This document shows, in pieces, positions 1-8,808 of a DNA stretch of 64,000 bases (the first letter of the stretch is position 1; each line of letters starts with the position of its first letter). The stretch spans positions 2,242,501 to 2,306,500 of the forward strand of contig NZ_CP102629.1 of assembly GCF_024721585.1 (NCBI RefSeq), given 5' to 3'. Origin of the DNA: Sphingomicrobium aestuariivivum. GTDB lineage: Bacteria; Pseudomonadota; Alphaproteobacteria; Sphingomonadales; Sphingomonadaceae. A program made the position numbers and the translations under genes. A model generated the notes under the pieces. It saw only the letters and a list, made by a program, of their open reading frames with translations. It did not search any database and was not told the origin of the DNA.

Positions 1-759
1 GCCGCGCGACCAGCTGACATGGGCGAAGATGGTGCCCGCCGCATCGAGGTCGAGGAGGAGGCCGACGCCGCGCGGGAAAACGGTGCGGCTCTCGATCAGC
101 GCACCGCTTTCCGAGATGTTGCGCAGGCGCACGGGATGGGTGTCATGGTCGTAATGGACATGGCCCGACCAGATCAGCGGGTGGCGCCGAGCCGCGCGGG
201 GCATGCGCTCGGTCTCGCCCTCCTCGCCATCCTTCTGCTGGAAGGGCGAGGGAGTGTAGGTCATGCCGTCGATATTGGCGGTCGGAAAGCTCTTGCGGAT
301 GGTCTCAAGGAGGAGGTTGTCGCGGGTCGCGGCATCGCAGCCGATCTGCGTCTCGCTGGCGAACTGCATGCCGATGCGCCCCTCCTTGACCCAGCGCACC
401 GCGGCCTCGATCTCGCCGCCGTCGCCAAGGTCGAGCAGCAGCGGCTCGAGATGCTCGGGAATATAGTCGAAGGCCACCATCGCGCCGCCGCCCGACAGGT
501 TGATGAGATCGACGACATGGCGGATGCCGTCGGTCGTGGTAACGATGGCCTGTTCGGACTTGAGGCGATGGCGCTCGTCCTCGCGCATGTTCTTCCAGCG
601 CGTCTCGTGGCGCGGGATGGAGATGGAGAGGAGGTCGTCCTCCCGCGTGGTGTGGCGCTTGGCGTGGTTCGGGCGCAGCAGCGGCGTATCGGCCTCGCTG
701 CCCACGGGCGCGAGCCGGAGCCGGTCGCGGAAGTGCTTCATCGGGACTTCTTCTGCCAT
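1..759 (-). CDS. Tandem PilZ-domain protein (3' end outside window)
   Basis: The frame is open from an ATG at 759 to the left edge (253 codons, no stop), so the C-terminus is missing. Two PilZ-like modules are visible. The first has an arginine-rich lead-in (RHETRWKNMR, about residues 50-60) followed by NLSGGG. The second carries NISESG near residue 225. Both match the (D/N)xSxxG half of the PilZ c-di-GMP site. PilZ proteins are cytoplasmic c-di-GMP receptors that act on motility, adhesion or exopolysaccharide. No output domain is seen in the visible part, so the target is unknown. It lies downstream of glnA on the same strand but is separated from it by a terminator. Confidence 0.75.
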   Translation of the reverse strand, partial: MAEEVPMKHFRDRLRLAPVGSEADTPLLRPNHAKRHTTREDDLLSISIPRHETRWKNMREDERHRLKSEQAIVTTTDGIRHVVDLINLSGGGAMVAFDYIPEHLEPLLLDLGDGGEIEAAVRWVKEGRIGMQFASETQIGCDAATRDNLLLETIRKSFPTANIDGMTYTPSPFQQKDGEEGETERMPRAARRHPLIWSGHVHYDHDTHPVRLRNISESGALIESRTVFPRGVGLLLDLDAAGTIFAHVSWSRG

Positions 760-847
760 CACACTCTCTCCAATGTGCCCGGCAGGGTTAATCGAAATTA
801 GTTACGGGCCTCTTATGACCACTGGTTAACAGGCGACGTTTAACGGG

Positions 848-880
848 AAAGAAAAGGGGCCCGCGACTGGCGCGGACCCC
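848..880 (-). terminator. Rho-independent terminator of the glnB-glnA operon
   Basis: Read on the minus strand, a 10-bp GC-rich stem (871-880 with 856-865, one G-U pair) with a 5-base loop is followed by a T-rich run complementary to 848-855. It begins about 30 bases past the glnA stop, as expected for the end of the map-glnB-HTH-glnA transcript. Confidence 0.8.
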
Positions 881-908
881 GATCCCTTTGCAGCGAAGAG
901 CGGCTGGC

Positions 909-2318
909 TCAGGCGCTGTAATACATGTCGAATTCGACCGCCGAGGGCGTGGTTTCCCAGCGCATGACCTCGTCCCACTTGAGATCCATATAGGCATCGA
1001 TCTGGTCGTCGGTGAACACGTCGCCCTTGGTCAGGAAGGCGCGGTCCTGGTCGAGCGCGATGAGCGCTTCGCGAAGCGAGCCGCAGACGGTGGGAACGTC
1101 GACGAGTTCTGCGGGCGGCAGGTCGTAGAGGTTCTTGTCCATCGCCTCGCCCGGATGGATGCGGTTCTCGATACCGTCGAGGCCGGCCATCATCAGCGCC
1201 GCATAGGCGAGATAGGGGTTGGCCATCGCATCGGGGAAGCGGAACTCGACGCGCTTCGACTTCTCGCCGGTCCCGTAGGGGATGCGGCACGAGGCCGAGC
1301 GGTTGCGCGACGAATAGGCCAGCAGCACGGGGGCTTCGAAGCCCGGCACGAGTCGCTTGTAGCTGTTGGTCGTCGGGTTGGTGAAAGCGTTGAGCGCGCG
1401 GGCGTGCTTGATGACACCGCCGATGAAGAAGAGCGCGGTTTCCGAGAGGCCGGCATAGCCGTCGCCCGCGAACAGCGGCTTGCCGTCCTTCCAGATCGAC
1501 ATGTGCACGTGCATGCCCGAACCGTTGTCCTTGGCGATGGGCTTGGGCATGAAAGTGGCCGACTTGCCGTAGGCGTGGGCGACCATGTGCACGACATATT
1601 TGTAGAGCTGCATGCGGTCGGCAGTTTCGACGAGATGGCCGTAGGTCAGGCCGAGCTCGTGCTGCGCGGGCGCGACTTCATGGTGATGCTTGTCGCAGGG
1701 CAGGCCCATCTCGAGCATGGTCGAGACCATTTCCGAGCGGATGTCCGAGGCGCTGTCGACCGGCGCGACGGGGAAGTAGCCGCCCTTTTCGCGCGGACGG
1801 TGGGCCATGTTGCCCTGCTCGTATTCGGTGGCCGAGTTGGTCGGCAGTTCGACGTCGTCGAGCTGGTAGCCGTTGCCGGCATAGCCGTCATGGAAGCGCA
1901 CGTCGTCGAACATGAAGAATTCGGCTTCGGGGCCGACGTAGAGCGTGTCGCCGATACCGGTCGACTTGAGATAGTTTTCGGCGCGCGTGGCGGTCGAGCG
2001 CGGATCGCGGGCGTAGAGTTCGCCCGAACCCGGATCGACGATGTTGCAGAAGATGACCAGCGTCGAGGTGGCCATGAAGGGATCGACATAGACCGCATCG
2101 AAGTCGGGCTTGAGGATCATGTCGCTTTCGTTGATCGCCTTCCAGCCCTGGATCGAGCTGCCGTCGAACATGAAGCCGTCCTCGAGCTGGTCCTCGTCGA
2201 GCGCCGAGGCGACCATCGAGAGGTGCTGCCACTTGCCCTTGGGGTCGGTGAAGCGGAGCTCCACATAATCGATTTCTTCGTCCTCGATGCGAGCGAGGAT
2301 GTCCTTGGCGCTGCTCAT
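909..2318 (-). CDS. glnA: Glutamine synthetase, type I
   Basis: At 469 residues this is the usual length for dodecameric GSI. It makes glutamine from glutamate, ammonia and ATP in the cytoplasm. The protein opens with a typical beta-Grasp domain, and the catalytic part carries the expected [20 protein letters not shown] and [13 protein letters not shown] blocks. A tyrosine in NLYDLPP (Tyr398) is the predicted adenylylation site for GlnE control. The ATG at 2318 is preceded by a GGAG about 10 bases upstream. It is the last gene of the map-glnB-HTH-glnA block, with about 140 untranslated bases before it that could hold its own promoter. I saw no clear sigma-54 motif there. Confidence 0.97.
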   Translation of the reverse strand: MSSAKDILARIEDEEIDYVELRFTDPKGKWQHLSMVASALDEDQLEDGFMFDGSSIQGWKAINESDMILKPDFDAVYVDPFMATSTLVIFCNIVDPGSGELYARDPRSTATRAENYLKSTGIGDTLYVGPEAEFFMFDDVRFHDGYAGNGYQLDDVELPTNSATEYEQGNMAHRPREKGGYFPVAPVDSASDIRSEMVSTMLEMGLPCDKHHHEVAPAQHELGLTYGHLVETADRMQLYKYVVHMVAHAYGKSATFMPKPIAKDNGSGMHVHMSIWKDGKPLFAGDGYAGLSETALFFIGGVIKHARALNAFTNPTTNSYKRLVPGFEAPVLLAYSSRNRSASCRIPYGTGEKSKRVEFRFPDAMANPYLAYAALMMAGLDGIENRIHPGEAMDKNLYDLPPAELVDVPTVCGSLREALIALDQDRAFLTKGDVFTDDQIDAYMDLKWDEVMRWETTPSAVEFDMYYSA

Positions 2319-2459
2319 GTCAGGATGTCTCCGTTGGATGCACGATGGGGGCGAGTCGTACCCGCCCGGTCACTGGCCCTTATGATCGGGCAGGGGAGCA
2401 GGTTCCGACAAGCGCGATCAGCCGTGCGGTGAACAATTCAACAGGAGCGAAGAAGCGGC

Positions 2460-2681
2460 CTAATAGGCGCGGCGCTGGGCACCGTGGAGCATGCGCAGGA
2501 GCATGGCGACGGGGCGCGGGACGCCCACCTTGCCGTCGAGCCAGAGGCTGACCGAGGAGCGCGAGACGCCGATGGCGTTGGCGAGGTCGGACTGGGTGCG
2601 ATAGCCCAATGCGCGCATGATGCGGCGCAGCTCCTCGGGCGGCATGGAGGAGAGGCGGGGGTCGCGCTCGGTGGTGGACAC
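2460..2681 (-). CDS. Small HTH protein between glnB and glnA
   Basis: This encodes a protein of about 73 residues that is essentially one XRE/Cro-like helix-turn-helix: SDLANAIGVSRSSVSLWL is a textbook HTH segment. The GTG start at 2681 is chosen because AGGA lies 11 bases upstream and it follows the glnB stop by only 13 bases. The internal ATG at 2645 (61 residues) has no ribosome-binding site. A longer reading into glnB is possible but would overlap it. The position inside the glnB-glnA block suggests a nitrogen-linked regulator. That is inference from context only; no effector domain is present. Confidence 0.7.
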   Translation of the reverse strand: MSTTERDPRLSSMPPEELRRIMRALGYRTQSDLANAIGVSRSSVSLWLDGKVGVPRPVAMLLRMLHGAQRRAY

Positions 2682-2694
2682 GGGAGGCGCGATC

Positions 2695-3881
<1,187 letters not shown>

Positions 3882-3933
3882 GGGGGGCGATATAAGCGCA
3901 TCGGCCGCGAAATGCGAGGGGAGCGAAGGACCT

Positions 3934-4410
3934 ATGACAACGGAAGCGAAGCGGCGCGGGCGGTGCGCCTGCGGCAAGGTCGAGGTGGAGGTCACGGGCG
4001 CGCCGATCATCACCCATGCCTGCCACTGCAGCTATTGCCAGCGCGAGAGCGGGTCGGCCTTCGGACTGAACTGTCTCTACGAGGCGGGAAGGGTGGCGAT
4101 TACCGGGCCGGTCGAGACGGTGGTGACGGGGTCCGAAAGCGGCAAGGACCAGTGGATCCTGCGCTGCAAGCACTGCCATGTCGCGGTCTCGGGCCACTAT
4201 CACCACACCCGCGAAAAGATCCATTTCGTGCGGGCAGGGGTGCTGGGGGATCGCACGGTGCGACCCGACTGCCATATCCACGCCAGTGCGAAGATGGACT
4301 GGGTGGGGCTCGATCCCGACATCCCCGCCTTCGAGGGATTTTACGATGCGCGGACCTTCTGGACCGACGAGCAGATGGCGCGCTGGAAAGCCGCGGCGAA
4401 GGGCGAATAG
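3934..4410 (+). CDS. GFA-family (CENP-V) zinc protein
   Basis: This 158-residue protein has the GFA fold. The N-terminus GRCACGKVEVEV, followed by HACHCSYCQRESGS and then CKHCHV, supplies the cysteine clusters that bind two zincs. Family members were first described as glutathione-dependent formaldehyde-activating enzymes, but most, probably including this one, have no proven substrate. The ATG at 3934 has AGGA a few bases upstream. It is transcribed divergently from map with about 50 bases between starts. Confidence 0.88.
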   Translation: MTTEAKRRGRCACGKVEVEVTGAPIITHACHCSYCQRESGSAFGLNCLYEAGRVAITGPVETVVTGSESGKDQWILRCKHCHVAVSGHYHHTREKIHFVRAGVLGDRTVRPDCHIHASAKMDWVGLDPDIPAFEGFYDARTFWTDEQMARWKAAAKGE

Positions 4411-4458
4411 CCCAAAACCCTTCTAGCCGCTCGGGGCATGGCGTGGCATGAGACGGGC

Positions 4459-5214
4459 ATGAGCCGCACCTATACCGCCGCCCTCGTCATCATCGGCGAC
4501 GAGATCCTCTCCGGTCGTACGCAGGACAAGAATGTCGCGCAAATCGCGCAGTGGCTCAACGTCCAGGGCATCCGGCTCGCCGAGGCGCGGATCGTCGCGG
4601 ACGTCGAGGAGGCCATCGTCGAGGCGGTGAATGCGCTGAGGGCGCGCAACGACTATCTCTTTACTACCGGCGGGATCGGGCCGACGCATGACGATATTAC
4701 GGTTGATGCCATTGCCGCCGCGCTCGGCGTGCCGGTGGTCGTCCACCCCGGGGCCGAGCGGATGCTGCGCGACTATTATGCCTCGATCGGCAAGGAAGCG
4801 ACGCCGGCGCGGATGAGCATGGCGAGGGTGCCCGAAGGCGCCGACCTTATCGACAATCCGGTCTCGGGCGCGCCCGGGATCAAGGTCGAGAACATCTTCA
4901 TCATGGCGGGCATCCCGCACATCACCGCGGGCATGCTCGAAGGGCTGACCGGTACGCTCGAGGGCGGGCGCCCGCTCGTCAGTGTCACCGTCGGCGCCTT
5001 TTCGCCCGAGAGCGAGATCGCCGACCTCCTGCGCGAGGTGGTGAAGGCGCATCCGGACGTGGCGCTCGGCAGCTATCCCTTCTTCAAGGAGGGCCGCTAC
5101 GGCTCCAACTTCGTGATGCGCGCCGAGGGCGAGGAAGTGGCCGCCGCCTGCGCCGAGGACCTCGCCCGCAAGCTGCGCGCGGCGGGTTACGAGCCGACCG
5201 TCGGCGGGCTCTAG
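4459..5214 (+). CDS. CinA/MoaB-type molybdopterin-binding-domain protein
   Basis: This is a 251-residue protein with the MoCF-like domain of CinA (competence/damage-inducible protein). It has LVIIGDEILSGRTQDKN near the N-terminus and the TTGGIGPTHDDIT nucleotide-binding loop near residue 70. The C-terminal PncC nicotinamide-deamidase domain of full-length CinA is absent, which is common in alphaproteobacteria. The function of this shorter form is not settled; pyrophosphatase activity on ADP-ribose-type compounds is known for some relatives. An in-frame ATG at 4438 would add seven residues; neither start has a strong Shine-Dalgarno sequence. It converges on the next gene with a 4-base overlap. 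Confidence 0.85.
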   Translation: MSRTYTAALVIIGDEILSGRTQDKNVAQIAQWLNVQGIRLAEARIVADVEEAIVEAVNALRARNDYLFTTGGIGPTHDDITVDAIAAALGVPVVVHPGAERMLRDYYASIGKEATPARMSMARVPEGADLIDNPVSGAPGIKVENIFIMAGIPHITAGMLEGLTGTLEGGRPLVSVTVGAFSPESEIADLLREVVKAHPDVALGSYPFFKEGRYGSNFVMRAEGEEVAAACAEDLARKLRAAGYEPTVGGL

Positions 5215-5528
5215 GGCTCGAGCGCGGCTTCCCAGCCGGCATAAGGCGTGCTGCGCGCCATCTTGCGATTATAGTCGGGGGCGCCGTCGTCCCACCACGG
5301 CTCCCCGCGTTCGCCGAGCGCATGCTTGGCCGCATCCACTGCCCGCCGCGCCTCCTCGCGCGCCGCGGCATCGCCGGCCCGCATCGCCCGCCCCTTGGCC
5401 GCGCGTGCCGCCATCAGCGCGCGCACCAGCTCATCGCGCCTCTCGGGACTGAGCGCAGGATCGCTCATGCGCCACAGGCGCCCACGCACGAGGAAGTAGC
5501 GACCGTCGGGGGTGACCGGATATTTCAT
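5211..5528 (-). CDS. Conserved small protein of unknown function
   Basis: This 105-residue protein contains PVTPDGRYFLVRGRLWR at the N-terminus, a central alanine/arginine-rich helix, and GEPWWDDGAPDYNRKM near the C-terminus. The pattern resembles a small conserved family seen in proteobacteria with no assigned role, sometimes annotated misleadingly as a Tol-type transporter. There is no signal peptide or membrane segment. It converges on the CinA-like gene (4-base overlap) and is divergent from the antiporter gene. Function not assigned. Confidence 0.7.
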   Translation of the reverse strand: MKYPVTPDGRYFLVRGRLWRMSDPALSPERRDELVRALMAARAAKGRAMRAGDAAAREEARRAVDAAKHALGERGEPWWDDGAPDYNRKMARSTPYAGWEAALEP

Positions 5529-5572
5529 GCCGGTTGTGGAACTGTTCGCGTCCCTTTATCGCTCCACGTCCA

Positions 5573-7528
5573 ATGATCGACGCTTTTCCGCCCATCCTGC
5601 TCGCAGCTGGCGACAATGCCATCGTCATCTCGGTCGCCCTGATCGGGCTGGCAGGGATCGGTGCGCAGTGGGTCGCATGGCGCACCGGCCTTCCGGCCAT
5701 CGCCCTCATGTTGGTGGCGGGCATCATCCTCGGGCCGGTGACGGGCATCGTCAATCCGGCCGAGGATTTCGGCGAATTGCTCGAGCCGGCGGTGGCATTG
5801 GCGGTCGCGATCATCCTGTTCGAGGGCGGGCTGCAGCTGCGCTTCAACGAGCTGAAGAAAACGGGCGGCGCGGTGCCGCGGCTGGTTATCATCGGGGTGC
5901 CCGTCGGCTGGGCGCTCGGGGCCTGGGCCCTTTACGAAGTGGCGGGGCTGAGCCTTGCGGTCGCCGTGCTGTTCGCGGGCATCCTCGTCGTCACTGGCCC
6001 GACCGTGATCATCCCGCTCCTGCGCCAGACCAACCTTGCCCAGCGCCCGCGCGCGATCCTCAAGTGGGAAGGCATCGTCAACGATCCCATCGGCGCGCTC
6101 GCGGCGGTGGTGACCTACGAATTCCTCCTGCAGCAGCAGCAGGGCACCAGCTTCATCGACAATATCGTCGGCCTCGTCATCGCCAGCGCGGCGGCGGGCG
6201 CGGTCGGCTGGGGCGCGGCCAAGGCGGTGGCCTTCACCTTCCCGCGCGGCCTCGTGCCCGAATTCCTGAAGGCGCCGATCCTGTTCGTCACGGTGATCGG
6301 CACTTTCGTCCTGTCCAATTACGTCCAACAGGAAACGGGGCTGCTCGCGGTCACCGTGATGGGCATCGCGCTCGCCAACATGCACCTGTCGAGCGCGCGG
6401 ACCTACTTGCCGTTCAAGGAGAATATCACGATCATCCTCGTCTCGGGCGTGTTCGTGACCCTGTCGGCGAGCCTCGACTGGAACATGATCCAGCAGTTCC
6501 AGTGGCGCTGGGCCGCGTTCCTGCTGGTCCTCCTTTTCCTCGTGCGTCCGCTGACCGTGCTCATCAGCCTCGCTTTCTCGAAGGTGCCGTGGAAGGAGCG
6601 CATCTTCGTTGCCTGGATCGCGCCGCGCGGGATCGTGCTGGTCGCCATTTCGGGCCTGTTCGCGCTGCGCCTCGACGAGCTCGGCTATTCGGGCGGCATG
6701 CTGCTCATCACCCTGTCCTTCGCGGTGGTGGCGGCGACCATCGTCGCGCATGGCTTTACCGCCGCGCCGCTCGCCAGGATACTCGGCCTCAACGGGCCCG
6801 AGAGCAATGGCGTGCTCATCGTCGGCACCACGCCCTTCTCGCTGCAGCTCGCCAAGACGCTGCGCGACCTCAAGGTCCCCGTGATGATCGCCGATACCAG
6901 CTGGCAGCGCCTGGGCGCCGCGCGGACCGAGAAACTGCCCACCTTCCACGGCGAGATCCTTGCCGAGGCGACCGAGGAGGACTTGGACTTCAACCAGTTC
7001 CAGGTGCTTGTCGCGACCACCGGCAACGAGGCCTATAACGCGCTCGTCTGCTCCGAATTCGCGCCCGAGATCGGGTCGGACAATGTCTACCAGCTGGGCG
7101 ATGCCTCGGGCGATGACCCGCATGCGCTGCCCACGTCCTTGCGCGGGCGCTCGCTGTTCGATGCGGGGCATGGCGTCGAGGATGTCGCCGACCATGTCGC
7201 GCGCGGCTGGAAGCTGATGCCGATCGAGCTGACGATCACCTTCGACACCAATTTGATGCGTAGCCACCTGCCCGAGGAGCATTTGCCGCTGTTCGTGCTG
7301 CGCGAAGATGGCAGGCTGCGCTTCTACACCCACGCCTCGCGCCCCGACGGGCGGCCCGGCGACACGATCGTCGCTTATGTGCCACCCGGCACGCCGCATC
7401 CGCTCGACCAGGTCCTGCCCGACCGCGAGGGCGAGGACGGGGAGGGCGAGGGCGCGGCAGCCCCCGAGGCGGAACTCGACCGCACCGCATTGCCCGACCC
7501 GGGCGACGAGCATGAGGAGAGCAAGTGA
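5573..7528 (+). CDS. CPA1-type cation/proton antiporter with TrkA-N tail
   Basis: This 651-residue inner-membrane protein has about 400 N-terminal residues forming the many hydrophobic segments of a CPA1 Na+(K+)/H+ exchanger, including VTGPTVIIPLLRQ and WEGIVNDPIGALAAV with the characteristic N-D pair. From about residue 410, GVLIVGTTPFSLQLAKTL begins a Rossmann RCK/TrkA-N domain, and the C-terminus is an acidic soluble tail. This NhaP-like architecture suggests gating by nucleotides. The ATG at 5573 is preferred over one 39 bases upstream because it removes a non-hydrophobic leader. Its stop overlaps the start of the next gene (TGATG). Confidence 0.88.
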   Translation: MIDAFPPILLAAGDNAIVISVALIGLAGIGAQWVAWRTGLPAIALMLVAGIILGPVTGIVNPAEDFGELLEPAVALAVAIILFEGGLQLRFNELKKTGGAVPRLVIIGVPVGWALGAWALYEVAGLSLAVAVLFAGILVVTGPTVIIPLLRQTNLAQRPRAILKWEGIVNDPIGALAAVVTYEFLLQQQQGTSFIDNIVGLVIASAAAGAVGWGAAKAVAFTFPRGLVPEFLKAPILFVTVIGTFVLSNYVQQETGLLAVTVMGIALANMHLSSARTYLPFKENITIILVSGVFVTLSASLDWNMIQQFQWRWAAFLLVLLFLVRPLTVLISLAFSKVPWKERIFVAWIAPRGIVLVAISGLFALRLDELGYSGGMLLITLSFAVVAATIVAHGFTAAPLARILGLNGPESNGVLIVGTTPFSLQLAKTLRDLKVPVMIADTSWQRLGAARTEKLPTFHGEILAEATEEDLDFNQFQVLVATTGNEAYNALVCSEFAPEIGSDNVYQLGDASGDDPHALPTSLRGRSLFDAGHGVEDVADHVARGWKLMPIELTITFDTNLMRSHLPEEHLPLFVLREDGRLRFYTHASRPDGRPGDTIVAYVPPGTPHPLDQVLPDREGEDGEGEGAAAPEAELDRTALPDPGDEHEESK

Positions 7529-8142
7529 TGACCCCCCGCAACCGGCTGGCCCTTGTCCTTCTCGGCGTCGGCGCGCTGGCGGGGTGCCGCGAGCCCGCGC
7601 CGGCCGGACCCGAGCCCGAGGTCGAGGAAGAGAGCCCGCCGCTGCGCTCGATCATCCGCGAGGACATCGAGGAGCAGGTGCCGGTGGAAGAAGAGATCGA
7701 GGTGCCGATGGAGCTGACCGTCGGCTTCGGCGACCGCGACGCGCTCGATGCGGCAGCGATGCGCGCCATCGACGCCTTCTTCGGCGAGGAACGGCTGGCG
7801 AGCGACGAGGCGATCACCCTGTTCGGCCATTCGGATTCGATCGGCTCGGACGAGGCCAACGAGCGCGCCAGCGCGGCGCGGGCACAGGTCGTGGCGGACT
7901 ATCTCGAGGAGCGGGGCGTCGATCCCGACCGCATCACCATCGTCGCGCTGGGCGAGCACAACCCGGTCGCGCCCAACCTGATGCTCGATGGCGAGCCCGA
8001 CGAGGAAGGTCAGGCCATGAACCGCCGGGTCGAAATCGCCATCGGCACGCCCGGGCAGGTGACCGAGCGCCGCGCGCTGGAAGCACAGGAAGCGAGCGTC
8101 GAGGCCGAGGCCGCCGGCCTTGCCACCGAGGGGGCGACCTAG
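7528..8142 (+). CDS. OmpA-family lipoprotein
   Basis: This is a 204-residue predicted lipoprotein. The N-terminal hydrophobic stretch ends in the lipobox LAGC at about residues 17-20. It is followed by an acidic linker and then an OmpA C-terminal peptidoglycan-binding domain (LFGHSDSIGSDEANERASAA, then NRRVEIAI), which normally tethers the outer membrane to peptidoglycan. GAGGAG upstream of 7528 serves as the ribosome-binding site. Translation is coupled to the preceding antiporter gene by a TGATG overlap, though a functional link is not obvious. Confidence 0.88.
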   Translation: MTPRNRLALVLLGVGALAGCREPAPAGPEPEVEEESPPLRSIIREDIEEQVPVEEEIEVPMELTVGFGDRDALDAAAMRAIDAFFGEERLASDEAITLFGHSDSIGSDEANERASAARAQVVADYLEERGVDPDRITIVALGEHNPVAPNLMLDGEPDEEGQAMNRRVEIAIGTPGQVTERRALEAQEASVEAEAAGLATEGAT

Positions 8143-8163
8143 GGTTCAGTCAATCGGGTAAAA

Positions 8164-8237
8164 TGGAGCGGGTGAAGGGAATCGAACCCTCGTCTTAAGC
8201 TTGGGAAGCTCCTGCTCTACCATTGAGCTACACCCGC
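8164..8237 (-). tRNA. tRNA-Gly (anticodon CCC)
   Basis: The minus strand folds as a complete 74-base cloverleaf including encoded CCA. The acceptor GCGGGTG pairs with CACCCGC, the D-arm is GCTCAATGGTAGAGC, the anticodon loop is TTCCCAA (anticodon CCC), and the T-arm is GAGGGTTCGATTCCCTT. It is the only tRNA seen. No duplicated 3' end suggesting an attachment site was noticed beside it. Confidence 0.96.
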
Positions 8238-8808
8238 ATCGCGTTGACAAGCTGTGGAGTGGGGACGGCCTCGAGAGGCCATCGGCTGCAACTCCCAGCT
8301 GCGATCGGGCGCCGAACTGCCATCTTCGATGCACAGCGTCAATCCAATTCATTCGCGGCTGCGCCAGTGCGCCGCCTACAGATCGGGTCGCCTCCGACCA
8401 TCGGCATGTCGGAGGTTTGCCAGCCCGGCCCAAACGGGGTTTATTCGAGGGTAACGACGGGGTTTGTCCGGAAGCGCTTGCCTTGTCAGAAGCGGAGGGC
8501 GCAACCATTTTGGCAAAGGCGTTCGACCTTGTGGACGGTGCGGTCGACGATGTGCTCACCATCGCGGGCGACTATGTCGGCGAGGACGGCGCCTGGGCCG
8601 ATGTCGGCGAGACCAAAGGCTTCGGCCTGAAGGCGGGCTTGCGCTTCTAGGGCAGGCCGGGTCTCCAACAGCTCCACATGGGTGCAGGGGGGGGGGCACG
8701 CGCAAAGCGCGGCCGCCCTGCACCCTTTTCGGCGTCGGTCGAGCCCGAGCCCGCCGGATTGCCCCCGGCAAGCGAATATTCTACGCCTTCCCATTCAGGG
8801 GAGGCGTC
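8238..8808. other. 571-base stretch without a convincing gene
   Basis: This lies between the tRNA and the aromatic-degradation operon. Open frames exist on both strands (plus 8201-8650, minus 8486-8794), but neither has a good ribosome-binding site, a recognisable domain or a credible start, and the plus one runs through the tRNA. The end of the plus frame (about 8490-8650) reads like coding sequence and could be a gene remnant. A run of G occurs near 8687-8695. The promoter of the operon should lie in the last 150 bases. Confidence 0.5.

Noticed and set aside
888-2432. 514-codon open frame on the plus strand
   Set aside because: It is the antisense shadow of glnA; composition is R/G/V-rich with no domain, and glnA on the other strand is certain.
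2319-2459. Sigma-54 or NtrC promoter in front of glnA
   Set aside because: No good TGGCAC-N5-TTGCA match could be found in this leader by eye.
5525-7513. 662-codon open frame on the minus strand
   Set aside because: Shadow of the CPA1 antiporter gene; the product is a low-complexity, H/D/R-rich string.
8143-8260. tRNA-Gly as an integration site
   Set aside because: No integrase and no direct repeat of the tRNA 3' end were seen nearby; the 3' end faces an ordinary OmpA gene 22 bases away.
8201-8650. Plus-strand frame after the tRNA
   Set aside because: It begins inside the tRNA gene, lacks a ribosome-binding site and has no recognisable domain, so it is mentioned only as a possible remnant.
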